Below are positions 45,413 through 52,647 of a stretch of DNA of 64,000 nucleotides, piece by piece; position 1 is the first letter of the stretch; each line of letters begins with the position of its first letter. This stretch comes from Fictibacillus barbaricus. GTDB taxonomy: Bacteria > Bacillota > Bacilli > Bacillales > Fictibacillaceae. The stretch spans positions 744,001-808,000 of the forward strand of contig NZ_BMCE01000001.1 of NCBI RefSeq assembly GCF_014635025.1, written 5' to 3'. Position numbers and translations under genes: made by a program. The notes beneath the pieces were generated by a model. That model saw only the letters and a program-made list of their open reading frames with translations. It was not told the origin of the DNA and did no database searches.

Positions 45413-45508
45413 AGAGCATTTCTTTGTAATAAGGAATGCTCTTTTATAATGAAAAGGAAATTTCACTAACAATAATAATTTTTATTCCATGGGCGGATTG
45501 TTGAATAA
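45413..45508 (+). repeat. dispersed repeat hairpin and minimal palindrome
   Basis: GAGCATTTCTT...AAGGAATGCTC plus T-run (45413-45447) is the inner hairpin alone. TTATTCCATGGGCGGATTG to TTGAATAA (45482-45508) is the terminal-repeat pair alone. Together with the copy before, they fill 45210-45617. Confidence 0.75.
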
Positions 45509-45617
45509 GAAATAGCAGGATAATTAAAAAGCAGGATGTTTAATTAAAATGCAGAATCTCAACAGAGGTAATTTAATTTGTTGGGATTTTTTGGAATTCT
45601 AAATATTCAAGGAGTTG

Positions 45618-46094
45618 ATGACTTTGAAGCGAACTGATTTGCTTTTAAAAGTACTAGATTCAACATTCGAAAAAGAAAGCTGGTATGCACCGTTTAAACA
45701 TGCTATAGAAGGACTTACAGCCGAACAGGCTATCTGGAAACCATTTGGAGAGGCAACTAAAACCATTTGGGAGAACGTTAATCATCTAATTTATTACAAA
45801 GAGAGACTTGCTGCAAACTTGGAAGGTCGGGAATGGCCACATAATCTTGACGGTAATGAAACCTTTTATCTTACCGATCAATCTAATGATGATAAGGAAT
45901 GGAAGAAAGTCGTTGAACGTTCCGAAAACGCTCAACGCAAATTAAGACAGGTATTGAGTACAATTTCCGACCAAGAGCTTGATCAAAATTCACTTGAAAG
46001 GAAATTACTGGATATCATGCTTCATGATGCTTATCATACAGGCCAAATTATTCAATTAAGAAAAATGCAAGGGTCGTGGCCATCAAATCGTTGA
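45618..46094 (+). CDS. DinB family protein
   Basis: A 158-residue helical protein with the DinB metal-site pattern: VNHLIYYKERL (first His), then LHDAYHTGQIIQLRKMQGSW with the paired His. ATG 45618 or TTG 45624 are both possible after AAGGAG. A thiol-S-transferase-like or unknown role; second DinB-type protein in the window. Confidence 0.85.
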   Translation: MTLKRTDLLLKVLDSTFEKESWYAPFKHAIEGLTAEQAIWKPFGEATKTIWENVNHLIYYKERLAANLEGREWPHNLDGNETFYLTDQSNDDKEWKKVVERSENAQRKLRQVLSTISDQELDQNSLERKLLDIMLHDAYHTGQIIQLRKMQGSWPSNR

Positions 46095-46121
46095 CCGAAC
46101 GAAGAAATATTTTGTACTTTG

Positions 46122-46208
46122 TTATTCCATTAAAGGGCATATTGTTGAAAAAAATACAGATCCTCAACAAACAGGTGCATTTGTTCAAAGAAGAAATGCT
46201 CTTTTTTA
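46122..46208 (+). repeat. dispersed repeats: minimal palindrome plus copy 25
   Basis: TTATTCCATTAAAGGGCATA to TTGTTGAA (46122-46149) is a minimal pair. CTCAACAAACAGGTGCATTT with GAAGAAATGC and a T-run (46163-46208) is a full inner unit. Confidence 0.75.
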
Positions 46209-46240
46209 GAAGTAACCTTTTTTTAAAGAAGGAGATAGCT

Positions 46241-47143
46241 ATGATCGAAATAAAAGCTACACTAAAAAACGATTTGACTATTAATGCCCAGGTCAATGAA
46301 TCGGAGAAATCGGCAGTTTGTTTTCTTCATTTTAGCGGAGGAACACTTCATATGTGGAACGGGGTACTTCCTCTGTTTGAAAATAATTATAAAGTGATCG
46401 TACCGGATTTACGTGGACATGGGAAATCAGATAAACCGGCTGACAGCTATCACATCGACGATATGGCAAATGATGTTTATTTACTTCTGCGTAAGCTTGG
46501 GATTAATGAGTGTCATATTATAGGGAGTTCTCTCGGTGCTGAAGTTGGGCTGAGTCTAGCTGCATCACACCCTTCAATGGTTTTATCACTTGTATGTGAA
46601 GGAGCCATTTATAACGAATTTGGTGAATACGGATTGTTTAACGGAACTGAACAAGAGATTCAAGATAAAAAAGAAAAGTTGACCGAAGAACTGATGCAAA
46701 GAAAGGTACCGTTTCATGGTTCGAAGGCTGATTATTTAGCGGAAGCACGTTCTCAATTAGTCGAAAACAAACTTTGGAATCCCTATTTCTCAAAATACCT
46801 TGATAGTACAGTGGCTCAGACGGAAGATGGAAGGTACACCAGCCATTATCTAAATAGGGTACGTACAGCATATATACAAACATACTGGAATCTTGAGTTT
46901 GAAGACTACTACAAGGAGATTCAGTGTCCTGTACTTTTTTTAGTGAGTAGAGAAGAGAAGGAAAATCCTAAAATTACCCACTCCTTATCATATTTTCAGA
47001 GTTTAGTTAAGAGCTATAGTGAGGTTGTGGTCACCCAAGGTATGCATGCTTATGTATGGATGCAGTACCCAAAAGAGACCGGAGAGAGGGTCGAGTCATT
47101 TATTCGTTCAGTTACGAAAAATAATAAAATACATTCGATCTAA
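46241..47143 (+). CDS. alpha/beta hydrolase
   Basis: A 300-residue hydrolase: oxyanion region VCFLHFSGGTLHMWNGVLPL, VPDLRGHGKSDKPADSYHID, nucleophile Ser in IIGSSLGAEVGLSLA, and a late His in VTQGMHAYVWMQYP. ATG at 46241 follows AAAGAAGGAGATAGCT; the upstream in-frame extension covers the repeat and is rejected. Substrate unknown. Confidence 0.87.
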   Translation: MIEIKATLKNDLTINAQVNESEKSAVCFLHFSGGTLHMWNGVLPLFENNYKVIVPDLRGHGKSDKPADSYHIDDMANDVYLLLRKLGINECHIIGSSLGAEVGLSLAASHPSMVLSLVCEGAIYNEFGEYGLFNGTEQEIQDKKEKLTEELMQRKVPFHGSKADYLAEARSQLVENKLWNPYFSKYLDSTVAQTEDGRYTSHYLNRVRTAYIQTYWNLEFEDYYKEIQCPVLFLVSREEKENPKITHSLSYFQSLVKSYSEVVVTQGMHAYVWMQYPKETGERVESFIRSVTKNNKIHSI

Positions 47144-47207
47144 AAGAATAAATAAGGTTAGGGCATATATTTAATATTCATGATTGGGGTCACATTGACC
47201 ATATTTC

Positions 47208-47240
47208 AAAAAGGCAATTAACGTCCTAATTGCCTTTTTT
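47208..47240 (+). terminator. terminator of the hydrolase gene
   Basis: AAAAAGGCAATTA with TAATTGCCTTTTTT. A repeat copy follows; the remainder of 47144-47562 holds only the promoter listed below. Confidence 0.9.
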
Positions 47241-47337
47241 GTGCTTTCCGCTGTATTCCCAATTTCATGGGTCTGAATCAAAACGTAGGGGATATTTATA
47301 CTGGAATTGTTCAAAGGGCAGCATTTCTCTAATGAGT

Positions 47338-47413
47338 TCTTCCACAATCGGGTGCATTTCTGTAATAAGAAATGGGCTCTTTTTTATGAAAAGGGCCAGA
47401 TTGTGGATTAAGG
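47338..47413 (+). repeat. dispersed repeat copy 26
   Basis: TCTTCCACAATCGGGTGC, GCATTTCTGTAATAAGAAAT, T-run, AAGGGCCAGATTGTGGATTA as reverse arm. A fragment (TTCAAAGGGCAGCATTTCT) precedes it. Confidence 0.87.
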
Positions 47414-47504
47414 ATCTTCGAAATAAAAAACTTTAAAAAGTAAACATACTCTACGTGAAAATTAAAATATTTAATATTAAAATTAAATATTTTTATAAAT
47501 CACG

Positions 47505-47533
47505 TTCACTTTTTTAAGTTTATTGTATATAAT
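47505..47533 (+). promoter_or_regulatory. promoter of the DUF2089 operon
   Basis: TTCACT (47505-47510), 17 bp, TATAAT (47528-47533), about 30 bp before the first gene. Confidence 0.7.
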
Positions 47534-47562
47534 CTAATTAAATCAAAAGAAAGGAATCTATT

Positions 47563-47928
47563 ATGGCCCATCCATTACTAACGAATTGTCCTGTTTGTAC
47601 ACAAACACTCAAGATTACGAAACTGCATTGCTCACATTGCCAAACGACAATCGAGAACGAATTCGAATTATCCAAATTTGCTTCACTAACTAGAGAGCAG
47701 CTTCATTTTGTTGAGGTCTTTCTCGTATGTAGAGGCAATATTAAAGAAGTAGAAAAAGAACTTGGGATCTCATACCCAACCGTTCGAGGCAAGCTGAACG
47801 ACATTGCATCTTCATTAGGGTATGAACAAAAAAAGAAGAATGAAGTAGACGAGAAAAAAATCGTTATGATGCTTGAACGTGGTGAGATTACCCCAGATGA
47901 AGCAATCAAAATGTTAAAAGACGAATAG
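47563..47928 (+). CDS. DUF2089 zinc-ribbon/HTH protein
   Basis: A 121-residue protein: zinc ribbon CPVCTQTLKITKLHCSHC (two CxxC pairs), a helix-turn-helix-like part (GNIKEVEKELGISYPTVRGK) and a C-terminal short helix pair (MMLERGEITPDEAIKMLKDE, SHOCT-like). Probably a transcription factor. First gene of a three-gene operon; the next starts 12 bp later. Confidence 0.85.
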   Translation: MAHPLLTNCPVCTQTLKITKLHCSHCQTTIENEFELSKFASLTREQLHFVEVFLVCRGNIKEVEKELGISYPTVRGKLNDIASSLGYEQKKKNEVDEKKIVMMLERGEITPDEAIKMLKDE

Positions 47929-47940
47929 GAGGAATGTGAA

Positions 47941-48345
47941 ATGAAAAGTGAGATCGAAAAGGTTTTAACAATGGTTCAAGAAGGTAAGATTGACACTGAA
48001 AAGGGTTCTGAATTAATTCAAGTTTTAAAAGAAAAGGAACAAAGTACATCTGTTAGACCATTAAGCTATACGACTCATAAACCTTCTAGTTACATCGACA
48101 AAACATTAAAGATTCGTGTCGTATCTGCTGAAAGTGACAACGTAAATGTGAACCTTCCAATTAAACTAGTAAAGGTCGTTTTAGCAGCAGGTCACAGCAT
48201 CGCTTCAAAGATTCCACAATCTGAACAATATGTAAAAGATATTAATATTGATCTAATCCTTGAAGCGATCGAAAATGAACTGGACGGTCAGATTGTTGAT
48301 GTGAAATCGGCAAACGGTGACACCGTTTCAATAGTTATTGAGTAA
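47941..48345 (+). CDS. SHOCT-like domain protein
   Basis: A 134-residue protein that begins with a short helical hairpin (EIEKVLTMVQEGKIDTEKGS) like the end of the preceding protein, a linker, then a beta-rich part (LKIRVVSAESDNVNVNLPIK, LVKVVLAAGHSI). This layout resembles the N-terminal part of YvlB-type proteins of envelope stress operons. Function unknown. Confidence 0.7.
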   Translation: MKSEIEKVLTMVQEGKIDTEKGSELIQVLKEKEQSTSVRPLSYTTHKPSSYIDKTLKIRVVSAESDNVNVNLPIKLVKVVLAAGHSIASKIPQSEQYVKDINIDLILEAIENELDGQIVDVKSANGDTVSIVIE

Positions 48346-48358
48346 GAGGATACAGAAC

Positions 48359-48640
48359 ATGTTACATGTAAATGTAAAAACAAAAGGGGCAAAGTTCACG
48401 ATACCTGTTCCTTATATCCTTTTAAACATCGGTGTTTCGATCTTAACCTCCAGACTGCTGATTCGACATGCAAACAAATGGTCCAAACCTCATCTAGATA
48501 TGAAGAACATATCCTTTACCATTCCTTCCATAGATAAAATAGAACTCAAACGTATTATTAAAGAACTGAAAAAGCACAAAGGTCTAGAGTTAGTTAATGT
48601 GAAAGCCCAAGACGGCACCGAAGTGATTGTAAGATTATAA
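48359..48640 (+). CDS. small protein related to the preceding one
   Basis: A 93-residue protein with the same NVxxxxxxxxIPVPxxLxxxG design (HVNVKTKGAKFTIPVPYILL) and end (VNVKAQDGTEVIVRL vs VDVKSANGDTVSIVIE) as its neighbour, so probably a duplication without the SHOCT hairpin. ATG at 48359 follows AAGAGGATACAG, 13 bp after the neighbour's stop. Confidence 0.68.
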   Translation: MLHVNVKTKGAKFTIPVPYILLNIGVSILTSRLLIRHANKWSKPHLDMKNISFTIPSIDKIELKRIIKELKKHKGLELVNVKAQDGTEVIVRL

Positions 48641-48665
48641 AAAACACCGAGAATTTCGGTGTTTC
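48641..48665 (+). terminator. terminator of the DUF2089 operon
   Basis: AAACACCGA with TCGGTGTTT, directly at the stop codon. Confidence 0.82.
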
Positions 48666-48725
48666 AGATGGTCGATAACTCCTATTTTAATTTTCATCTG
48701 AGCTTACCGAAAGGTGCGCTCTTTT

Positions 48726-48803
48726 TTATTCAACAATCGGGTGCAATTCTGTAATAAGAAATACACTCTTCTTTATGAAATGGGCAAGATCTTGAAATAA
48801 GAA
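48726..48803 (+). repeat. dispersed repeat copy 27
   Basis: TTATTCAACAATCGGGTGCA, ATTCTGTAATAAGAAAT, T-run, and GGGCAAGATCTTGAAATAAG as reverse arm. Confidence 0.85.
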
Positions 48804-48861
48804 TAGATGGTTAGTAAAGGCAGTAGAAATATTTAATGATAATTTTTAAGAAGAGAAAAAC

Positions 48862-48893
48862 AGCTCTATCCAAAAAGGGATAGAGCATTTTTT
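48862..48893. terminator. terminator hairpin
   Basis: GCTCTATCC-AAAAA-GGGATAGAGC, then ATTTTTT on the + strand. Confidence 0.8.
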
Positions 48894-49215
48894 ATAGTAG
48901 AGGTTCTAGTATAATCCCAAAAATATTTTGTATATTTTTTTCACCTTCCTTTGTTATTTTGATTGCCCGTGTATCATGATGTCTGCGTAACCATTGAAGT
49001 TCCAGTAATCTTACTAAAAGTGCGTTGCCCACAGCTCCTGAAATATGATGGCGACGTTCACTCCAGTCTAAACACTTGCTTATATAAGTACGACGTTTTT
49101 TTCTAACTTCTTGTAGGTCAATCTTGAGCTCAGGCGAAAAATTTCTCCCCTTTCTGGGTCACGATAAAGGAGTCTTCATTGTTTTCAAGATATTCATTCT
49201 TAATCCCCCTATGTA
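48892..49215 (-). pseudogene. ArsR-type regulator remnant
   Basis: On the minus strand one frame reads KCLDWSERRHHISGAVGNAL, then RLLELQWLRRHHDTRAIKIT, the C-terminal half of an ArsR-type winged-helix regulator (CLDWSERR is the hallmark). A second frame just upstream reads FIVTQKGEKFFA; removing one C near 49137 would join them. The N-terminal DNA-binding domain is missing. It is divergent from the flavin-reductase-like gene it may once have controlled. Confidence 0.75.
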
Positions 49216-49286
49216 ATCCATATTTCGATGATAATGGAAATGTAATTCCTTTACAATATGAATATACAAATAGGGAGGTTAAATAA

Positions 49287-49901
49287 ATGGAACAATCATT
49301 AATTAATACGGAAACAAAAATTATCCACCCGAAAATACTGTACTATGGGACACCCGTTATTTTACTAACAACCCTTAACGAAGATGAGACCGTTAATATA
49401 AGCCCAATTTCTTCATCATGGGCATTGGGAGACTACATCATCATGGGACTCGGAGTTGGGGGGAAAGCTTTTGAAAACCTTAAGCGCCATCCTGAATGTG
49501 TAATCAATATCCCTGGTCCAAACCTGTGGAAAAACGTAGAGTTGTTAGCTTCATTTACAGGTAAGAACCCTGTACCGGAGAATAAAAAAAGAATTGGATT
49601 TACATACAACAATCAAAAATTTGAAGCGTGTAAACTAACTCCAATCAACTCAAACAGTGTTAAGCCTACCCGTATTCAAGAGTGTCCAATTCAAATTGAA
49701 GCAAAAATAAACGAAATTAGGGTTCCAGATTATTGTGAGGAGTTAGCTATAGTCGAAACATATGCTGTACATGTTCATGCACACAAAAACATTCTTTCAA
49801 AGGAAAATCACATTGATCCTGAAAAATGGAGCCCATTAATTTATAATTTCCGTCATTATTTTGGCCTGGGTGACCAATTGGGAAAAACATTTCGAGCGTA
49901 A
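49287..49901 (+). CDS. flavin reductase family (FMN-binding split barrel) protein
   Basis: A 204-residue protein: YGTPVILLTTLNEDETVNIS, SSSWALGDYIIMGLGVGGKA and FENLKRHPECVINIPGPNLW match the flavin-reductase-like split-barrel fold. ATG follows AGGGAGGTTAAATA. It probably binds FMN; partner unknown. The divergent regulator is degenerate. Confidence 0.82.
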   Translation: MEQSLINTETKIIHPKILYYGTPVILLTTLNEDETVNISPISSSWALGDYIIMGLGVGGKAFENLKRHPECVINIPGPNLWKNVELLASFTGKNPVPENKKRIGFTYNNQKFEACKLTPINSNSVKPTRIQECPIQIEAKINEIRVPDYCEELAIVETYAVHVHAHKNILSKENHIDPEKWSPLIYNFRHYFGLGDQLGKTFRA

Positions 49902-49911
49902 AGTTCAGCCT

Positions 49912-49930
49912 TTATTCAAAAAACGGGTGC
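49912..49930 (+). repeat. last dispersed repeat fragment
   Basis: CTTTATTCAAAAAACGGGTG; no hairpin. No further copy was found to the right end of the window. Confidence 0.6.
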
Positions 49931-49997
49931 TTAATGGAAGATTGACAGAACATTTATGAGCACATTGAAAGAACAAATTGAATTGTGAAAAAGGACA

Positions 49998-50036
49998 AAA
50001 GTAAAAACCAACCTAATAGTTGGTTATTACTTTTTT
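49998..50036 (+). terminator. terminator of the flavin reductase gene
   Basis: AACCAAC/GTTGGTT within GTAAAAACC...GGTTATTAC, followed by TTTTTT. Confidence 0.82.
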
Positions 50037-50101
50037 AAGCACAGTACGGGCACTGTCGCTGCAATATTAAAACAGCGTTTGATTCTAACAAATTATGAAA
50101 A

Positions 50102-50135
50102 AAAAAAAAAGCTTACAAACGGCAAGCTTTTTTTG
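50102..50135. terminator. bidirectional terminator
   Basis: AAAAAAAGCTT...AAGCTTTTTTT. It may serve the minus-strand C1q-like gene, which ends about 130 bp away. Confidence 0.75.
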
Positions 50136-50263
50136 TTTTGTTTTTATTCTAAAAGGGACAGTCGTTTTTTTAATGCAAAACTGTGCGAGAGATTTTGTGT
50201 GCTGTGTTGAACGCAAAAGGTTACTGAATTATTCACATAAAGGTTATATTGAACAAAAATTTC

Positions 50264-50779
50264 TTAACCTATTCGCGTTGCCTCAAAATGTGAGAATGCT
50301 TCGTCACCCACTAAAATGCTAAATTGTGGTACTTCAGCAAAAACTTGAACTCTATCGCCCGCTTGTAAACGTATGTTGGTGGACACACTTAATCCCGTTA
50401 ATTGTGTAATAGTCGAATTTTCATTGTCACTGGCTACATCGTTACCGTTTACACGTATGTTTATTCGAAAACTTACATCCGGACTAGAACTCACTAATAT
50501 ACTTGCAATAATGGAATATACACCACTTTGTTTAGGAATAAACGTCGATGTAGCCGGATCATATTCATTGTTGGTATCGTATTGTTCCACAGGATATAGA
50601 ACTTGAGTAGGAACATTTTGTAGAACTTGTTGACCAACTGTCTTGATAGCCCTAAAAGCGGAGTTGCATCCACACCGTTCACTCTTATCGCTTTTGCATC
50701 CTCTACTTTTCCCTACTAATGGCCTTGGTGATCCGAGAGGCCGAACACCATACCAATCGTTATGGTCATATCTAGTCAT
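50264..50779 (-). CDS. C1q/TNF-like domain protein, probable spore surface protein
   Basis: A 171-residue protein: a short Cys/Arg-rich N-terminus (about 1-40), then a jelly-roll domain (AFRAIKTVGQQVLQNVPTQV, YDTNNEYDPATSTFIPKQSG, YSIIASILVSS, LQAGDRVQVFAEV) like the C-terminal domain of exosporium collagen-like proteins. There is no Gly-X-Y collagen region and no signal peptide, as in other spore surface proteins. ATG follows AAAGGAGGATAAAAA. Role inferred. Confidence 0.7.
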   Translation of the reverse strand: MTRYDHNDWYGVRPLGSPRPLVGKSRGCKSDKSERCGCNSAFRAIKTVGQQVLQNVPTQVLYPVEQYDTNNEYDPATSTFIPKQSGVYSIIASILVSSSPDVSFRINIRVNGNDVASDNENSTITQLTGLSVSTNIRLQAGDRVQVFAEVPQFSILVGDEAFSHFEATRIG

Positions 50780-51079
50780 TTTTTATCCTCCTTTTATCCA
50801 TGACTATAGAGGCTTACCCTATAGCGAACCAATCAGAACAGTTCTTGTCATTGGTTGTAACAAGAATCCACTGTTGATTGGTATTACTATTAATCTATGA
50901 GGACAAGCCATGGAAGGTTTGGACTTATAGATAGGTCAGTCGATTGGAATTTAAAAATGATGAATAAAAAATGATAAAACACTTTTTTAAAGCTAACATA
51001 CAACACAAACATAGGGTTGCTTTAATAGACTAACTAACATCAAAAATTATAGATATAAATACCTAGAATTTTAGTTTTA
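50780..51079. other. divergent intergenic region
   Basis: On the minus strand a CATAGATTA stretch (50891-50899) matches the CATAnnnTA -10 form of sigma-K promoters, but no clear -35 was found. Nothing else is recognised. Confidence 0.3.
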
Positions 51080-51083
51080 TTGA

Positions 51084-51110
51084 CAAGGATATTCCTAAAT
51101 TTTGTCGAAA
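51084..51110 (+). promoter_or_regulatory. Spo0A box and possible sigma-H promoter before the kinase gene
   Basis: TTTGTCGAA (51101-51109) matches the Spo0A box exactly. AGGATAT (51086-51092) and, about 11 bp later, GTCGAAA (51104-51110) resemble sigma-H -35 and -10 elements with the last base off consensus; the box overlaps the -10. Confidence 0.55.
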
Positions 51111-51149
51111 ATCAAATAAAGTGGGTAAATCTAGGAAGTAGGGAACGGT

Positions 51150-52391
51150 ATGTGGGAGTCTATTCAAAGTATGTGCTTGCACGTGGTCTTCATTCTTTTT
51201 ACAATCCTTATCTATCAAGTCTTTTTTAAAGAAAGAGAAGAGAAACGGAAAAAAATTCGTTCGAAATTTTTTCTGTTCATGCTCATTATTTTAGTTTTTA
51301 CTATGAGCCAGCCTGTCCTTTATTCCGAAATCTATAAGTATGACTTTAAAGCAGTCGCTATAATCCTGTCCTTTTTATACGGAGGCAAAAGGGCAGGATT
51401 TGCAGCCTTTTTGGCACTGATTGTAACCGGTTTCTTTACAGACCAGAGGCTGTTGATCCTATTAGGCAATTATACAGTGTTTTGTCTATTGTTACTCCCA
51501 GTAACCAGTATGTTTCACCGTTATCGAATAAAAGGTAAAGTCATAGTGATCAGCTTGTTTTATATGATGATCCCGATCACAAGAGGGATCTTTCTTCAGT
51601 TAAAAGAAGACCACCGGCAAACCATTTTTGAATTAAGCTCCTCTCTTATTGTTTTGGCAACCTTGATTGCAATCGTATATTTAATTGAAAACATGAATGA
51701 GCAAATTGAAATGAAACAAGAGCTGATTCGAACGGAAAAAATGAATGTCGTCAGCCAGCTGGCTGCTTCGGTTGCACACGAAATCCGCAATCCGATGACA
51801 TCTGTCCGTGGGTTTATGCAGTTAATGCAAAAGGAAAATTTAACTAAGGAACAGCATTTGTACATTAGCATCTCGATTGAGGAATTAGACCGGGCACAGG
51901 AAATCATTAATCAATATTTAGCTCTCGCAAAGCCGCAAACCGATCAATATGAAACCATTGATTTAACTTCCGTCATTCAACAATCGATTGACGTGATGCA
52001 TTCCTACGCCATTCTGAACAGCATTCATATTACACAACAAGTGGAATCATCTTTAGAAATCGAGGGGCTTAAACTAGAAATTCAGCAAGTGTTAATTAAC
52101 ATCATCAAAAATGCGATTGAAGCGATTAAAAGCGAAGGGGAAATCTGGATATCGGCTGCAAAAAATTCCAATGGCTTCGTATCAATTCAAATTCAAGATA
52201 ACGGTGTAGGTATGACCGAAGACCAAATGAAAAAACTAGGCAGTCCGTATTACTCAACAAAGGAAAAAGGAACTGGCCTGGGGTTAACGGTATGTCATCA
52301 AATCGTGAAGCAAATGGGCGGACAAATTATGATTAAGAGCGAGTTAAAAAAAGGAACATGCTTTACGATAAATCTTCCCTCTATAAAGTAA
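51150..52391 (+). CDS. KinB-like sporulation sensor histidine kinase
   Basis: A 413-residue kinase with six N-terminal spans (to about residue 180; 5TM-5TMR_LYT-like with FKAVAIILSFLYGGKRAGFA), a cytoplasmic helix, H-box ASVAHEIRNPMTSVRGFMQL with His210, N-box INIIKNAIEAI, and GTGLGLTVCHQIVKQMGG. The VAHEIRNP form and the architecture match KinB-class kinases that feed phosphate to Spo0F. No response regulator adjoins, as usual for this class. Confidence 0.85.
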   Translation: MWESIQSMCLHVVFILFTILIYQVFFKEREEKRKKIRSKFFLFMLIILVFTMSQPVLYSEIYKYDFKAVAIILSFLYGGKRAGFAAFLALIVTGFFTDQRLLILLGNYTVFCLLLLPVTSMFHRYRIKGKVIVISLFYMMIPITRGIFLQLKEDHRQTIFELSSSLIVLATLIAIVYLIENMNEQIEMKQELIRTEKMNVVSQLAASVAHEIRNPMTSVRGFMQLMQKENLTKEQHLYISISIEELDRAQEIINQYLALAKPQTDQYETIDLTSVIQQSIDVMHSYAILNSIHITQQVESSLEIEGLKLEIQQVLINIIKNAIEAIKSEGEIWISAAKNSNGFVSIQIQDNGVGMTEDQMKKLGSPYYSTKEKGTGLGLTVCHQIVKQMGGQIMIKSELKKGTCFTINLPSIK

Positions 52392-52392
52392 G

Positions 52393-52433
52393 AAAAAACA
52401 GAGATACTAGTTACTGGATCTCTGTTTTTTTTG
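52393..52433 (+). terminator. terminator of the kinase gene
   Basis: AACAGAGAT with ATCTCTGTT and eight T. Confidence 0.88.
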
Positions 52434-52484
52434 TGTCTCCTTTTTAAGTGCTCCCGCTATCTAGTATAGATCTTTTGACCAAAC

Positions 52485-52508
52485 AAAAAGACCTCTTTTT
52501 AAGAGGCC
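52485..52508 (-). terminator. terminator of the rap-phr unit
   Basis: ACCTCTT with AAGAGG; AAAAA on its left is the minus-strand U-run. Confidence 0.7.
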
Positions 52509-52515
52509 CTGTATA

Positions 52516-52647
52516 TTAAAATTTTTGAGCAGCTGTAAATACTCTACCATGTTCAGCTTTTTCAACTGTTTTTGTGGATAGAGTTCCAATGAGGACAGCT
52601 GTAAGTACTATGGAAGTGAGCATGATGCCAGCAGCTATTTTTTTCAT
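52516..52647 (-). CDS. Phr signalling peptide precursor
   Basis: A 43-residue pre-peptide: positively charged start, a long hydrophobic signal (IAAGIMLTSIVLTAVLIG), then STKTVEKAEHGRVFTAAQKF. The ATG overlaps the rap stop by the ATGA arrangement, and AGGAGGCACTAAA precedes it. GRVFT fits the x-R-x-x-T form of known Phr pentapeptides (ARNQT, ERGMT, SRNVT). After secretion and cleavage it would re-enter by an oligopeptide permease and inhibit the Rap protein. The exact mature peptide is inferred. Confidence 0.82.
   Translation of the reverse strand: MKKIAAGIMLTSIVLTAVLIGTLSTKTVEKAEHGRVFTAAQKF

Noticed and set aside
46076-46240. N-terminal extension of the alpha/beta hydrolase
   Set aside because: It spans repeat sequence; the ATG at 46241 has a strong ribosome site and gives normal family length.
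2373-49930. The repeats as a CRISPR array
   Set aside because: Spacing is irregular (hundreds to thousands of bases with genes between), units are palindromic and variable, and no cas gene is present.
50095-50322. A 75-codon ORF beginning MKKKKSLQT
   Set aside because: It runs through a terminator palindrome and the 3' end of the C1q-like gene, and it lacks a ribosome site.
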